From Succinatimonas sp. CAG:777 (GTDB taxonomy: Bacteria > Pseudomonadota > Gammaproteobacteria > Enterobacterales > Succinivibrionaceae): a stretch of DNA of 14,022 nucleotides. Below are positions 1 to 5,730 of this stretch, piece by piece. Both the position numbers and the translations under genes were made by a program. Position 1 is the first letter of the stretch; each line of letters begins with the position of its first letter. The notes under the pieces were generated by a model that saw only the letters and a list, made by a program, of their open reading frames with translations, did not search any database and was not told the origin of the DNA. The stretch covers positions 18,677 to 32,698 of the forward strand of contig HF987953.1 in assembly GCA_000431835.1 (NCBI GenBank), in the 5' to 3' direction.

Positions 1-405
1 GTAATGTTCCGTCGCGCTATGAAGAAAGCAATTCAGAACGCTATGCGCGCTGGTGCAAAGGGTATCAAGGTTGAAGTATCAGGTCGTTTAGGTGGTGCCG
101 AAATCGCTCGTTCAGAGTGGTTACGTGAAGGTCGTGTACCTCTACACACACTACGTGCTGATATCGACTACGCTTTATCAGAAGCAGTAACAACCTATGG
201 TGTAATCGGTGTTAAGGTTTGGATCTTCAAGGGTGAAGTTTTAGGTGGTTTACCACTAACTCAGGAAGAGACCGAAGACCGTAACAATGCAGCTGCTCCA
301 GCAGGTCGTCGTGGCCGTCGTGATGACAACCAGGCTCGTAATGGTCGTGGCCGTCGCGGTGCTAAGAAGACCGAAGAAGCTCCAGCTTCAAAGGCTGCTG
401 AGTAA
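1..405 (+). CDS. rpsC: 30S ribosomal protein S3, C-terminal part (5' end outside window)
   Basis: S3 is a small-subunit protein of the 30S head near the mRNA entry channel. The visible 134 codons begin inside the gene at base 1 and match the C-terminal domain of E. coli S3 closely, with VEVSGRLGGAEIAR, LHTLRADIDY and YGVIGVKVWIFKGE. After the Gly-Gly that ends the conserved domain there is a tail of about 50 residues, rich in Arg, Gly, Ala and Glu, with GRRGRR and GRGRRG motifs. It is roughly twice the length of the E. coli tail. The gene ends in TAA, 14 bases before rplP, in the S10 operon. Identification is certain; only the tail is unusual. Confidence 0.98.
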   Translation, partial: VMFRRAMKKAIQNAMRAGAKGIKVEVSGRLGGAEIARSEWLREGRVPLHTLRADIDYALSEAVTTYGVIGVKVWIFKGEVLGGLPLTQEETEDRNNAAAPAGRRGRRDDNQARNGRGRRGAKKTEEAPASKAAE

Positions 406-419
406 CGGAGGAAGTATAA

Positions 420-833
420 GTGTTACAACCTAAACGTACAAAATATCGTAAGACTCAGAAAGGTCGTAATGAAGGCTTAGCATACGCAGGCTCAATCGTA
501 TCTTTCGGTGAGTTTGGTCTTAAGGCTACATCTCGCGGTCAGATTACTGCTCGTGAGATCGAAGCTGCACGTCGTGCGTTCACTCGTGAGATGAAGCGTG
601 AAGGTAAAGTTTGGATCCGTGTGTTCCCAGACAAGCCAATCACTCAGAAAGCTCTTGGTGTTCGTATGGGTAAAGGTAAAGGTACTGTTGAGTACTGGGT
701 TGCTCCAATTCAGCCTGGTCGTGTACTTTTCGAAATCGGTGGCATTAGTGAAGAAGTTGCTCGTGAGGCTTTCCGTCTTGCTTCAGCAAAATTATCTGTA
801 ACTACCACCTTCGTTCGTAAGCAGGTGATCTAA
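420..833 (+). CDS. rplP: 50S ribosomal protein L16
   Basis: L16 is a large-subunit protein near the A site and peptidyl transferase centre. The 137 residues (E. coli 136) open with MLQPKRTKYRKTQKGRN and contain FPDKPITQKALGVRMGKGKG, the basic loop that approaches the tRNA. The start is GTG at 420, fixed by alignment to the family's N terminus and by the CGGAGGA ribosome binding site at 406-412. No ATG fits. The stop codon overlaps the rpmC start (TAATG at 831-835), so the two are translationally coupled in the S10 operon. Confidence 0.98.
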   Translation: MLQPKRTKYRKTQKGRNEGLAYAGSIVSFGEFGLKATSRGQITAREIEAARRAFTREMKREGKVWIRVFPDKPITQKALGVRMGKGKGTVEYWVAPIQPGRVLFEIGGISEEVAREAFRLASAKLSVTTTFVRKQVI

Positions 834-1036
834 TGCAAGCAAACGATTTACGCAATAAGTCAGTTGAAGACTTAAAGACTGAACTCTCAAATCTTCAGCG
901 CGAGCAGTTCAACCTACGTTTTCAGTTAAAGACTGGTCAGTTACAGCAGACTGATAACGTTCGTAAAGTACGTCGCGATATCGCACGTATTAACACAATC
1001 CTTTCTGAGAAATTAAACTCAGAGAGCGCAAAGTAG
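833..1036 (+). CDS. rpmC: 50S ribosomal protein L29
   Basis: L29 is a small helical large-subunit protein at the exit of the peptide tunnel, near the docking site for trigger factor and the signal recognition particle. The 67 residues (E. coli 63) show the family hallmarks: a charged N-terminal helix with SVEDLKTEL, then LQREQFNLRFQLKTGQL, then VRKVRRDIARINTIL. The ATG shares bases with the rplP stop codon and there is no separate good ribosome binding site, so translation probably depends on termination of rplP. Confidence 0.98.
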   Translation: MQANDLRNKSVEDLKTELSNLQREQFNLRFQLKTGQLQQTDNVRKVRRDIARINTILSEKLNSESAK

Positions 1037-1048
1037 AGGTAGAGTTAA

Positions 1049-1318
1049 ATGTCAGAACTAAATGCAAAAGTAGCTCGCTCTCTTCGCGGTCGCGTTGTTA
1101 GCGATAAGATGCAGAAAGCTTGTGTAGTAGCAGTAGAGCGCCGTGTTGCTCATCCAGTATACGGTAAGATTATTACTCGTACTACCAAGTTCCACGTATC
1201 AGACGTCGAGAACGCTGCTCACGTAGGTGATGTTGTAGAGATTTGTGAATGCAAACCAGTTGCTAAGACTATTTCTTGGAAACTTGTTAGCGTTATCGAG
1301 AAGGCTCAGAACGCCTAA
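1049..1318 (+). CDS. rpsQ: 30S ribosomal protein S17
   Basis: S17 is a primary 16S rRNA binder with an OB fold, needed early in 30S assembly. The 89 residues (E. coli 84) include LRGRVVSDKMQKACVV, HPVYGKIITRTTKFHVSD and the C-terminal GDVVEICECKPVAKTISWKL. This is the last gene of the S10 operon, as in E. coli. It is followed at once by a strong intrinsic terminator and the spc promoter, so this is a real transcription boundary. Confidence 0.98.
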   Translation: MSELNAKVARSLRGRVVSDKMQKACVVAVERRVAHPVYGKIITRTTKFHVSDVENAAHVGDVVEICECKPVAKTISWKLVSVIEKAQNA

Positions 1319-1334
1319 TCTCTAACAAATGAGA

Positions 1335-1373
1335 GAGACCGCGAGAATATATGCTTGCGGTCTCATTTTTTTT
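1335..1373 (+). terminator. Intrinsic terminator of the S10 operon
   Basis: An 11-bp stem with one G-U wobble pairs 1335-1345 (GAGACCGCGAG) with 1354-1364 (CTTGCGGTCTC) around an 8-base loop. One A and then eight T residues follow (1366-1373). It starts 16 bases after the rpsQ stop and is a textbook Rho-independent terminator. Its 3' arm also contains the -35 hexamer proposed for the spc promoter. Confidence 0.9.
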
Positions 1374-1383
1374 ATGGTATATT
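1355..1383 (+). promoter_or_regulatory. Sigma70-type promoter of the spc operon
   Basis: TTGCGG (1355-1360) and TATATT (1378-1383) are separated by exactly 17 bases. Transcription would start near 1390, giving a leader of about 55 bases before rplN. The -35 lies in the 3' arm of the preceding terminator and the T tract forms most of the spacer. Position and spacing are convincing; the -35 matches consensus at only its first three bases, so an alternative nearby start is possible. Confidence 0.6.
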
Positions 1384-1444
1384 TTAGCGCCTTTCTAAAT
1401 TAGTTTAGAGAGTTGTTTTTTTATATTTAACCGGAGCATTTGAA

Positions 1445-1813
1445 ATGATCCAGATGCAAAGCATGCTTGACGTTGCCGATAATTCTGGCGCACGTGCAGT
1501 TCAGTGTATTAAGGTTTTAGGTGGTTCTCACCGCCGTTACGCTGGCATTGGCGACATTATTAAGGTGTCTGTTAAAGACGCAATTCCACGCGGCAAGGTT
1601 AAGAAGGGCGACGTACTAGACGCTGTTGTTGTTCGCACCAAGAAAGGTGTTCGCAGACCAGACGGTTCAGTAATTCGCTTTGACACTAACGCAGCAGTTT
1701 TATTAACTGCTCAGCATGAGCCTATCGGTACTCGTATCTTCGGACCAGTTACTCGTGAACTACGTTCAGAGCAATTTATGAAGATTGTATCTTTAGCTCC
1801 AGAAGTACTCTAA
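1445..1813 (+). CDS. rplN: 50S ribosomal protein L14
   Basis: L14 is a large-subunit beta-barrel protein at the subunit interface, contacting 16S helix 14 and the silencing factor RsfS. The 122 residues (E. coli 123) are nearly collinear with E. coli, with DNSGARAVQCIKVLGGSHRR, IPRGKVKKGDVL and the C-terminal IFGPVTRELRSEQFMKI. A CCGGAG ribosome binding site lies at 1431-1436. It is the first gene of the spc operon, directly after the promoter at 1355-1383. Confidence 0.98.
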   Translation: MIQMQSMLDVADNSGARAVQCIKVLGGSHRRYAGIGDIIKVSVKDAIPRGKVKKGDVLDAVVVRTKKGVRRPDGSVIRFDTNAAVLLTAQHEPIGTRIFGPVTRELRSEQFMKIVSLAPEVL

Positions 1814-1834
1814 TTTACAGGGAGTATTAAAAAA

Positions 1835-2164
1835 ATGGCAGCGAAAATTCGCACCAACGATGAAGTAATCGTTATCACAGGTAAGGACAAGGGAAAAACT
1901 GGTAAAGTTACCCGTGTTTTAACTAGTGAGCACAAGGTGTTAGTTGAAGGCATTAATGTCAAGAAAAAACACCAGAAACCTAACCCAAATCTTGGCGTTC
2001 AGGGCGGTATTGTAGACATCGAGGCACCTATTGATGTTTCTAATGTTGCAATCTACAACCCAGATACTAAGAAGGCTGATCGTGTTGGCTTCAGAATCGA
2101 AGATGGTAAAAAGGTTCGTTTCTTCAAGTCAAATGACAAGATCATTTCTTCATCAGCCAAGTAA
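1835..2164 (+). CDS. rplX: 50S ribosomal protein L24
   Basis: L24 initiates 50S assembly by binding the 5' end of 23S rRNA and lies near the tunnel exit. The 109 residues (E. coli 104) begin with the KOW motif: DEVIVITGKDKGKTGKVTRV, then KVLVEGINVKKKHQKP and GGIVDIEAPIDVSNVAIYNP. The start ATG follows a GGGAG ribosome binding site at 1820-1824. It is the second gene of the spc operon, 21 bases after rplN. Confidence 0.98.
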   Translation: MAAKIRTNDEVIVITGKDKGKTGKVTRVLTSEHKVLVEGINVKKKHQKPNPNLGVQGGIVDIEAPIDVSNVAIYNPDTKKADRVGFRIEDGKKVRFFKSNDKIISSSAK

Positions 2165-2184
2165 GCGTTAATTAAAGGAGAATA

Positions 2185-2226
2185 ACGATGGCGAAACTGC
2201 ATGATCTATACAAGCAGGAAGTAATC
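2185..2226 (+). promoter_or_regulatory. Probable S8 translational feedback site at the rplE start
   Basis: In E. coli, protein S8 represses the spc operon by binding mRNA around the rplE start, which mimics its 16S helix 21 site. Here bases 2191-2205 read GCGAAACTGCATGAT. That is the E. coli sequence as I remember it, including third codon positions, and it contains the AACTGCAT shared with 16S rRNA. CTG at leucine 4 is notable because this genome prefers TTA. A short hairpin can form by pairing 2209-2211 with 2221-2223 and 2203-2205 with 2224-2226, leaving a 3-base bulge. Function is inferred from E. coli. Confidence 0.45.
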
Positions 2227-2739
2227 AAAGCCTTAACAGAAAAATTTGGTTACAAGACAATCATGCAAGTCCCTCGGATTGAGAAGATCACCCTGAATAT
2301 GGGTGTTGGTGAAGCAGTTGCAGATAAGAAAGTTTTAGAGAATGCTGCACGCGATATGACCGCTATTGCTGGTCAGAAGCCTCTAATCACCAAAGTTCGC
2401 AAATCCGTAGCGGGCTTCCATATTCGTGAGGGCTATCCAATCGGCTGTAAAGTTACACTACGCGGTGAGCGTATGTGGGAGTTCCTCGAGCGTTTAATCG
2501 TGATCGCAATTCCACGTATCCGTGATTTCCGTGGTTTATCTGCTAAGTCATTCGATGGCAGAGGAAATTACTCAATGGGTGTACGTGAGCAGATCATTTT
2601 CCCTGAGATCGACTTTGATAAAGTTGATGCAGTTCGTGGTTTAGATATCACTATCACCACAACAGCTAAGACAGATGCAGAAGGTAGAGCTTTATTAGAG
2701 GCTTTTAACTTCCCATTCCGTACTCAGGCCCACAAGTAA
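2188..2739 (+). CDS. rplE: 50S ribosomal protein L5
   Basis: L5 binds 5S rRNA and contacts the P-site tRNA and protein S13 across the subunit interface. The 183 residues (E. coli 179) contain VEKITLNMG-type (here IEKITLNMGVGEA), GQKPLITKVRKSVAGFHIR, RIRDFRGLSAKSFDGRGNYS and GLDITITTTAKT. The C terminus is four residues longer than in E. coli. A strong AAAGGAG ribosome binding site lies at 2174-2180. The first codons carry a nucleotide match to the E. coli S8 feedback site, so translation of this gene probably controls the downstream spc genes. Confidence 0.98.
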   Translation: MAKLHDLYKQEVIKALTEKFGYKTIMQVPRIEKITLNMGVGEAVADKKVLENAARDMTAIAGQKPLITKVRKSVAGFHIREGYPIGCKVTLRGERMWEFLERLIVIAIPRIRDFRGLSAKSFDGRGNYSMGVREQIIFPEIDFDKVDAVRGLDITITTTAKTDAEGRALLEAFNFPFRTQAHK

Positions 2740-2754
2740 TTCGAGGACGAACTA

Positions 2755-3060
2755 ATGGCTAAGACTTCAATGATTTACAGAGATCTTAAAAGAAAGCGTT
2801 TAGCAGAGCAGTATCGTGCAAAGCGCGCAGATCTCAAAAAGATTATTTCTAGCGTATCTGCTTCAGATGAAGAGCGTTTCGCAGCAGTGCAGGCTTTAGC
2901 TGCATTACCACGTGATTCAAGCCCTTCACGTCAGCGTAATCGCTGCAGTGAGACAGGTCGTCCACATGGTTACTTACGTAAGTTCGGTTTATGCCGTATT
3001 AAGCTACGTGAGCACATGATGCGTGGCGAAATCCCTGGTCTACACAAGGCTAGCTGGTAA
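2755..3060 (+). CDS. rpsN: 30S ribosomal protein S14 (long, zinc-free form)
   Basis: S14 is a late-assembling protein of the 30S head next to S3 and S10. The 101 residues equal the E. coli length. The C-terminal core has RQRNRCSETGRPHGYLRKF, then GLCRIKLREHMMRGEIPGL. The paired CxxC zinc knuckles of the short S14 type are absent, so this is the C-minus form, independent of zinc. The start ATG is 16 bases after the rplE stop, preceded by a CGAGGA site at 2742-2747. Confidence 0.98.
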   Translation: MAKTSMIYRDLKRKRLAEQYRAKRADLKKIISSVSASDEERFAAVQALAALPRDSSPSRQRNRCSETGRPHGYLRKFGLCRIKLREHMMRGEIPGLHKASW

Positions 3061-3074
3061 GAGGAGAGATACAA

Positions 3075-3464
3075 ATGATGCAAGATCCTATTGCGGATTT
3101 ATTAACCCGCATTCGCAACGGCCAGGCATCTGGCAAAGTTTCAGTTACAATGCCTTCATCTAAGTTAAAGGTTGCTTTAGCTAATCTGCTATTAAAAGAA
3201 GGTTATGTATCTTCTGTTGCAGAGAATGGTGAAGTTAAGAAAGTTTTAGAAATTGGCCTAAAATATTACGAAGGCGCTCCTGTAATCGAAATGATCAAGC
3301 GTGTATCACGTCCTGGTCTTCGTATTTACAAGAGAAGCAGCGAACTACCTCGTATCATGAATGGTTTAGGTATTGCTGTAATTTCAACTTCTAAAGGCTT
3401 AATGACCGATCGTGCTGCCCGTAAGGACGGCTTGGGCGGCGAAGTTATTTGCTACGTCGCATAA
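3075..3464 (+). CDS. rpsH: 30S ribosomal protein S8
   Basis: S8 binds 16S helix 21 in the platform and is the autogenous repressor of the spc operon in enterobacteria. The 129 residues (E. coli 130) contain QDPIADLLTRIRNGQ, VTMPSSKLKVALANLL, the RNA-binding SRPGLRIYKRSSELPRI and the C-terminal STSKGLMTDRAARKDGLGGE. The gene has two consecutive ATG codons (3075 and 3078); the first is taken. A GAGGAGAG ribosome binding site lies at 3061-3068. Its presumed mRNA target is at 2185-2226. Confidence 0.98.
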   Translation: MMQDPIADLLTRIRNGQASGKVSVTMPSSKLKVALANLLLKEGYVSSVAENGEVKKVLEIGLKYYEGAPVIEMIKRVSRPGLRIYKRSSELPRIMNGLGIAVISTSKGLMTDRAARKDGLGGEVICYVA

Positions 3465-3477
3465 TTAGGGAGGCAAC

Positions 3478-4011
3478 ATGTCACGTATTGCTAAGGAACA
3501 TATCGCAGTTCCTCAGGGCGTCGAAGTTTCTCTCGACGGTCAGAAGGTTACAATCAAGTCTAAGAAAGGCGAGATGACCTTAAATTTACATCCAACAGTT
3601 GGTGTTAAGTACGAGAATAACCAGTTATTAGTTGTTCAGAAGGAAGACACCACTGAGTCAAACATGCAGTCAGGTACTTCACGTGCTTTATTACACAACA
3701 TGGTTGTTGGCTTAGATAAAGGTTTCGAGAAGGCTTTAAAGCTTGTTGGTGTTGGTTACCGTGCAGCTGTTAAGGGTAAGATCTTAAACCTAGTTTTAGG
3801 ATATTCTCACCCAATCGACTACGAGTTACCTGAAGGTGTTACCGCTGAGACTCCATCTCAGACAGACATTATCCTAAAGAGCTACGATAAGGCTTTATTA
3901 GGTCAGGTTGCTGCAAAGGTTCGCGCATTCCGTGCTCCAGAGCCATATAAGGGCAAAGGTGTTCGTTATGCAGACGAAATTATTCACATTAAAGAAGCTA
4001 AGAAGAAATAA
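3478..4011 (+). CDS. rplF: 50S ribosomal protein L6
   Basis: L6 is a two-domain large-subunit protein near the sarcin-ricin loop and the GTPase centre. The 177 residues match the E. coli length. They begin SRIAKEHIAVPQGV and include GTSRALLHNMVVGLDKGFEK, KLVGVGYRAAVKGK and the C-terminal signature AFRAPEPYKGKGVRYADEII. A GGGAGG ribosome binding site lies at 3468-3473, 13 bases or fewer from the rpsH stop. Standard spc position. Confidence 0.98.
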   Translation: MSRIAKEHIAVPQGVEVSLDGQKVTIKSKKGEMTLNLHPTVGVKYENNQLLVVQKEDTTESNMQSGTSRALLHNMVVGLDKGFEKALKLVGVGYRAAVKGKILNLVLGYSHPIDYELPEGVTAETPSQTDIILKSYDKALLGQVAAKVRAFRAPEPYKGKGVRYADEIIHIKEAKKK

Positions 4012-4025
4012 TAGGGTGGCATAAC

Positions 4026-4379
4026 ATGTTCGATAAGAAAGAAGCTCGCATTCGCCGCGCTACTAAATCTCGTGCAAAGATGCATGAGTTAGGTGTAACT
4101 CGTTTAGTTGTTACCCGTACTCCACGTCACATCTATGCTCAGATTATCAGCAATGATAACCGTGTTTTAGCTTCAGCTAGCACTTTAGATAAGGACCTTG
4201 TTAAGGGCCTTAAGTACACTGGTAACGTTGAAGCTGCCAAAGTTGTTGGTAAGGCTGTTGCCGAGCGTGCAATCGCAGCTAAGGTTGAAACCGTAGCTTT
4301 TGACAGATCAGGCTATCAGTATCATGGTCGCGTTGCAGCATTAGCTGACGCAGCTCGTGAAGCTGGCCTCAAGTTCTAG
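4026..4379 (+). CDS. rplR: 50S ribosomal protein L18
   Basis: L18 binds 5S rRNA and, with L5, helps it join the large subunit. The 117 residues equal the E. coli length. The N terminus is very basic (KKEARIRRATKSRAK). It is followed by the family core RLVVTRTPRHIYAQII, ASASTLDKDL and the C-terminal FDRSGYQYHGRVAALADAAR. The stop TAG at 4377-4379 overlaps the AGGAG ribosome binding site of rpsE, which suggests translational coupling. Confidence 0.98.
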   Translation: MFDKKEARIRRATKSRAKMHELGVTRLVVTRTPRHIYAQIISNDNRVLASASTLDKDLVKGLKYTGNVEAAKVVGKAVAERAIAAKVETVAFDRSGYQYHGRVAALADAAREAGLKF

Positions 4380-4389
4380 GAGTGTGAAA

Positions 4390-4896
4390 ATGCAACACAA
4401 AGATGAAACTCAGGCTGGCGAGTTACAAGAAAAGTTAGTAGCTGTTAATCGTGTAGCTAAAGTTGTAAAAGGTGGTCGTATTTTCTCTTTCACCGCTTTA
4501 ACAGTAGTTGGTGATGGTAACGGCCGTGTAGGTTATGGTTACGGTAAAGCAGGCGAAGTTCCAGCTGCAATTCAGAAGGCAATTGAGCAGGCTCGTCGTA
4601 ACGTAAACAGCAACATCAGCCTAAACAATGGTACTTTGTACCACTCAGTAAAGGGTGAGCATTCAGGTTCAATGGTTTACATGCAGCCAGCATCAGAAGG
4701 TACCGGTATTATCGCTGGTGGTGCTATGCGTGCTGTTCTAGAAGTTGCTGGTGTTCGTAATGTTTTAGCTAAGGCTTATGGTTCTACCAACCCTATCAAC
4801 GTTGTAAGAGCAACTGTTGCTGCTTTAGCTTCAATGCGTACTCCTGAGGCAATTGCTGCAAAGCGTGGCCTTTCAGTGAAGGAAATCATGGAGTAA
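4390..4896 (+). CDS. rpsE: 30S ribosomal protein S5
   Basis: S5 lies at the mRNA entry and takes part in decoding accuracy and mRNA unwinding. The 168 residues (E. coli 167) contain VAVNRVAKVVKGGRIFSF, VGDGNGRVGYGYGKAGEVP and SEGTGIIAGGAMRAVLE. The start is ATG 4390, with AGGAG at 4378-4382. An in-frame ATG at 4357 lies inside rplR and would add 11 residues foreign to the family, so it was not used. GGAG in the last codons (4890-4893) serves as the ribosome binding site for rpmD. Confidence 0.97.
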   Translation: MQHKDETQAGELQEKLVAVNRVAKVVKGGRIFSFTALTVVGDGNGRVGYGYGKAGEVPAAIQKAIEQARRNVNSNISLNNGTLYHSVKGEHSGSMVYMQPASEGTGIIAGGAMRAVLEVAGVRNVLAKAYGSTNPINVVRATVAALASMRTPEAIAAKRGLSVKEIME

Positions 4897-4899
4897 AAA

Positions 4900-5085
4900 A
4901 TGGCAGATAAGAAAACCGTTAAAGTTACTCTAATTAAGAGCACTATTGGTCGTCAGCCAAAGCATATTGCTACCGTCAAGGGTTTAGGCTTACGCCGCAT
5001 TCGTCACACCGTTGAGTTAGAGGATACTCCTTCAGTTCGCGGTATGATCAATAAGGTTAGCTACTTGCTAAAGGTCGAGGAGTAA
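4900..5085 (+). CDS. rpmD: 50S ribosomal protein L30
   Basis: L30 is a small large-subunit protein that binds 23S rRNA. The 61 residues (E. coli 59) contain VTLIKSTIGRQPKHIATVKG and LGLRRIRHTVELEDTPSVRG, which cover the family signature. It starts three bases after the rpsE stop and is probably translated by reinitiation. Its own end contains the AGGAG site (5079-5083) used by rplO. Confidence 0.98.
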   Translation: MADKKTVKVTLIKSTIGRQPKHIATVKGLGLRRIRHTVELEDTPSVRGMINKVSYLLKVEE

Positions 5086-5088
5086 AAC

Positions 5089-5691
5089 ATGCGTTTAGAT
5101 ACTTTAAAGCCTGCAGAAGGCTCACGTAAAGCAGCTGTTCGCGTTGGTCGTGGTATTGGCTCTGGCTTAGGCAAGACCTGTGGTCGCGGTGTTAAAGGTG
5201 CTGGTGCTCGTAAGAGTGCTCACAAGCGTCCAGGTTTCGAAGGCGGTCAGATGCCAATGAAGATCCGTTTACCAAAGTTTGGTTTCTGGTCTCCAAAGGC
5301 TGACGTTACTGCTCAGGTTACCTTAAACGATTTAAATCGTATTGAGGGTGATGTTGTTGATATGGCAGCTTTATTAGCAGCTCGTTTAATCAACAAGAAA
5401 GTTAAGTACGTTAAGGTAGTATTATCACGCGTTCCTAACTTCACTAAGAAGATCACCTTAAAGGGAGTAGGCGTAACTAAGGGTGCTAAGGCAGCTATTG
5501 AAGCAGTTGGTGGCACCGTAGAAGTTGCTCAGTACATCACTGATGCTGCTGCTCGTTTAGAGAAGTCAAACGCTAAATCTGCTGCTAAGCAGAAGTCACG
5601 TCTTGAGGCTCTAGCTGCAGCTGGCAAGCAGAAGCCTGCTAAGAAAACTGCAGAGCAGAAAGCAGCAAAGAAGGCTGCTTCAGCTAAGTAA
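5089..5691 (+). CDS. rplO: 50S ribosomal protein L15 with long Ala/Lys-rich C-terminal tail
   Basis: L15 is a late-assembling protein that penetrates the large subunit. Residues 1-146 match the family: LKPAEGSRKA, GRGIGSGLGKTCGRG, FEGGQMPMKIRLPKFGF, and VTKGAKAAIEAVGGTVEV, where E. coli L15 ends at residue 144. Residues 147-200 are an extra tail, mostly Ala, Lys, Gln and Ser with about 12 lysines, low in complexity and likely helical or disordered. There is no frameshift or start-stop signal between core and tail, so it is one continuous gene. Core identity is certain; the tail's role is unknown. Confidence 0.97.
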   Translation: MRLDTLKPAEGSRKAAVRVGRGIGSGLGKTCGRGVKGAGARKSAHKRPGFEGGQMPMKIRLPKFGFWSPKADVTAQVTLNDLNRIEGDVVDMAALLAARLINKKVKYVKVVLSRVPNFTKKITLKGVGVTKGAKAAIEAVGGTVEVAQYITDAAARLEKSNAKSAAKQKSRLEALAAAGKQKPAKKTAEQKAAKKAASAK

Positions 5692-5695
5692 TTAA

Positions 5696-5728
5696 AAGGG
5701 GGCCAAAATGGCCCCTTAATGAGGTTTT
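5696..5728 (+). terminator. GC-rich hairpin between rplO and secY, possible attenuator
   Basis: AAGGGGGCCA (5696-5705) pairs with TGGCCCCTT (5709-5717), with one bulged G and a three-base loop. It begins five bases after the rplO stop. Only TTTT (5725-5728) follows after a gap that contains the secY ribosome binding site GAGG (5721-5724). It is therefore not a standard terminator. It could cause partial termination, a processing site or reduced secY translation. Confidence 0.45.
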
Positions 5729-5730
5729 GC

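Noticed and set aside
4357..4389. Upstream ATG extending rpsE
   Set aside because: It lies inside rplR, and the added residues are not part of S5. ATG 4390 has AGGAG at proper spacing.
5719..5730. Upstream ATG for secY adding four residues
   Set aside because: It follows directly on a stable hairpin arm and has no free ribosome binding site. ATG 5731 has GAGG six bases upstream.
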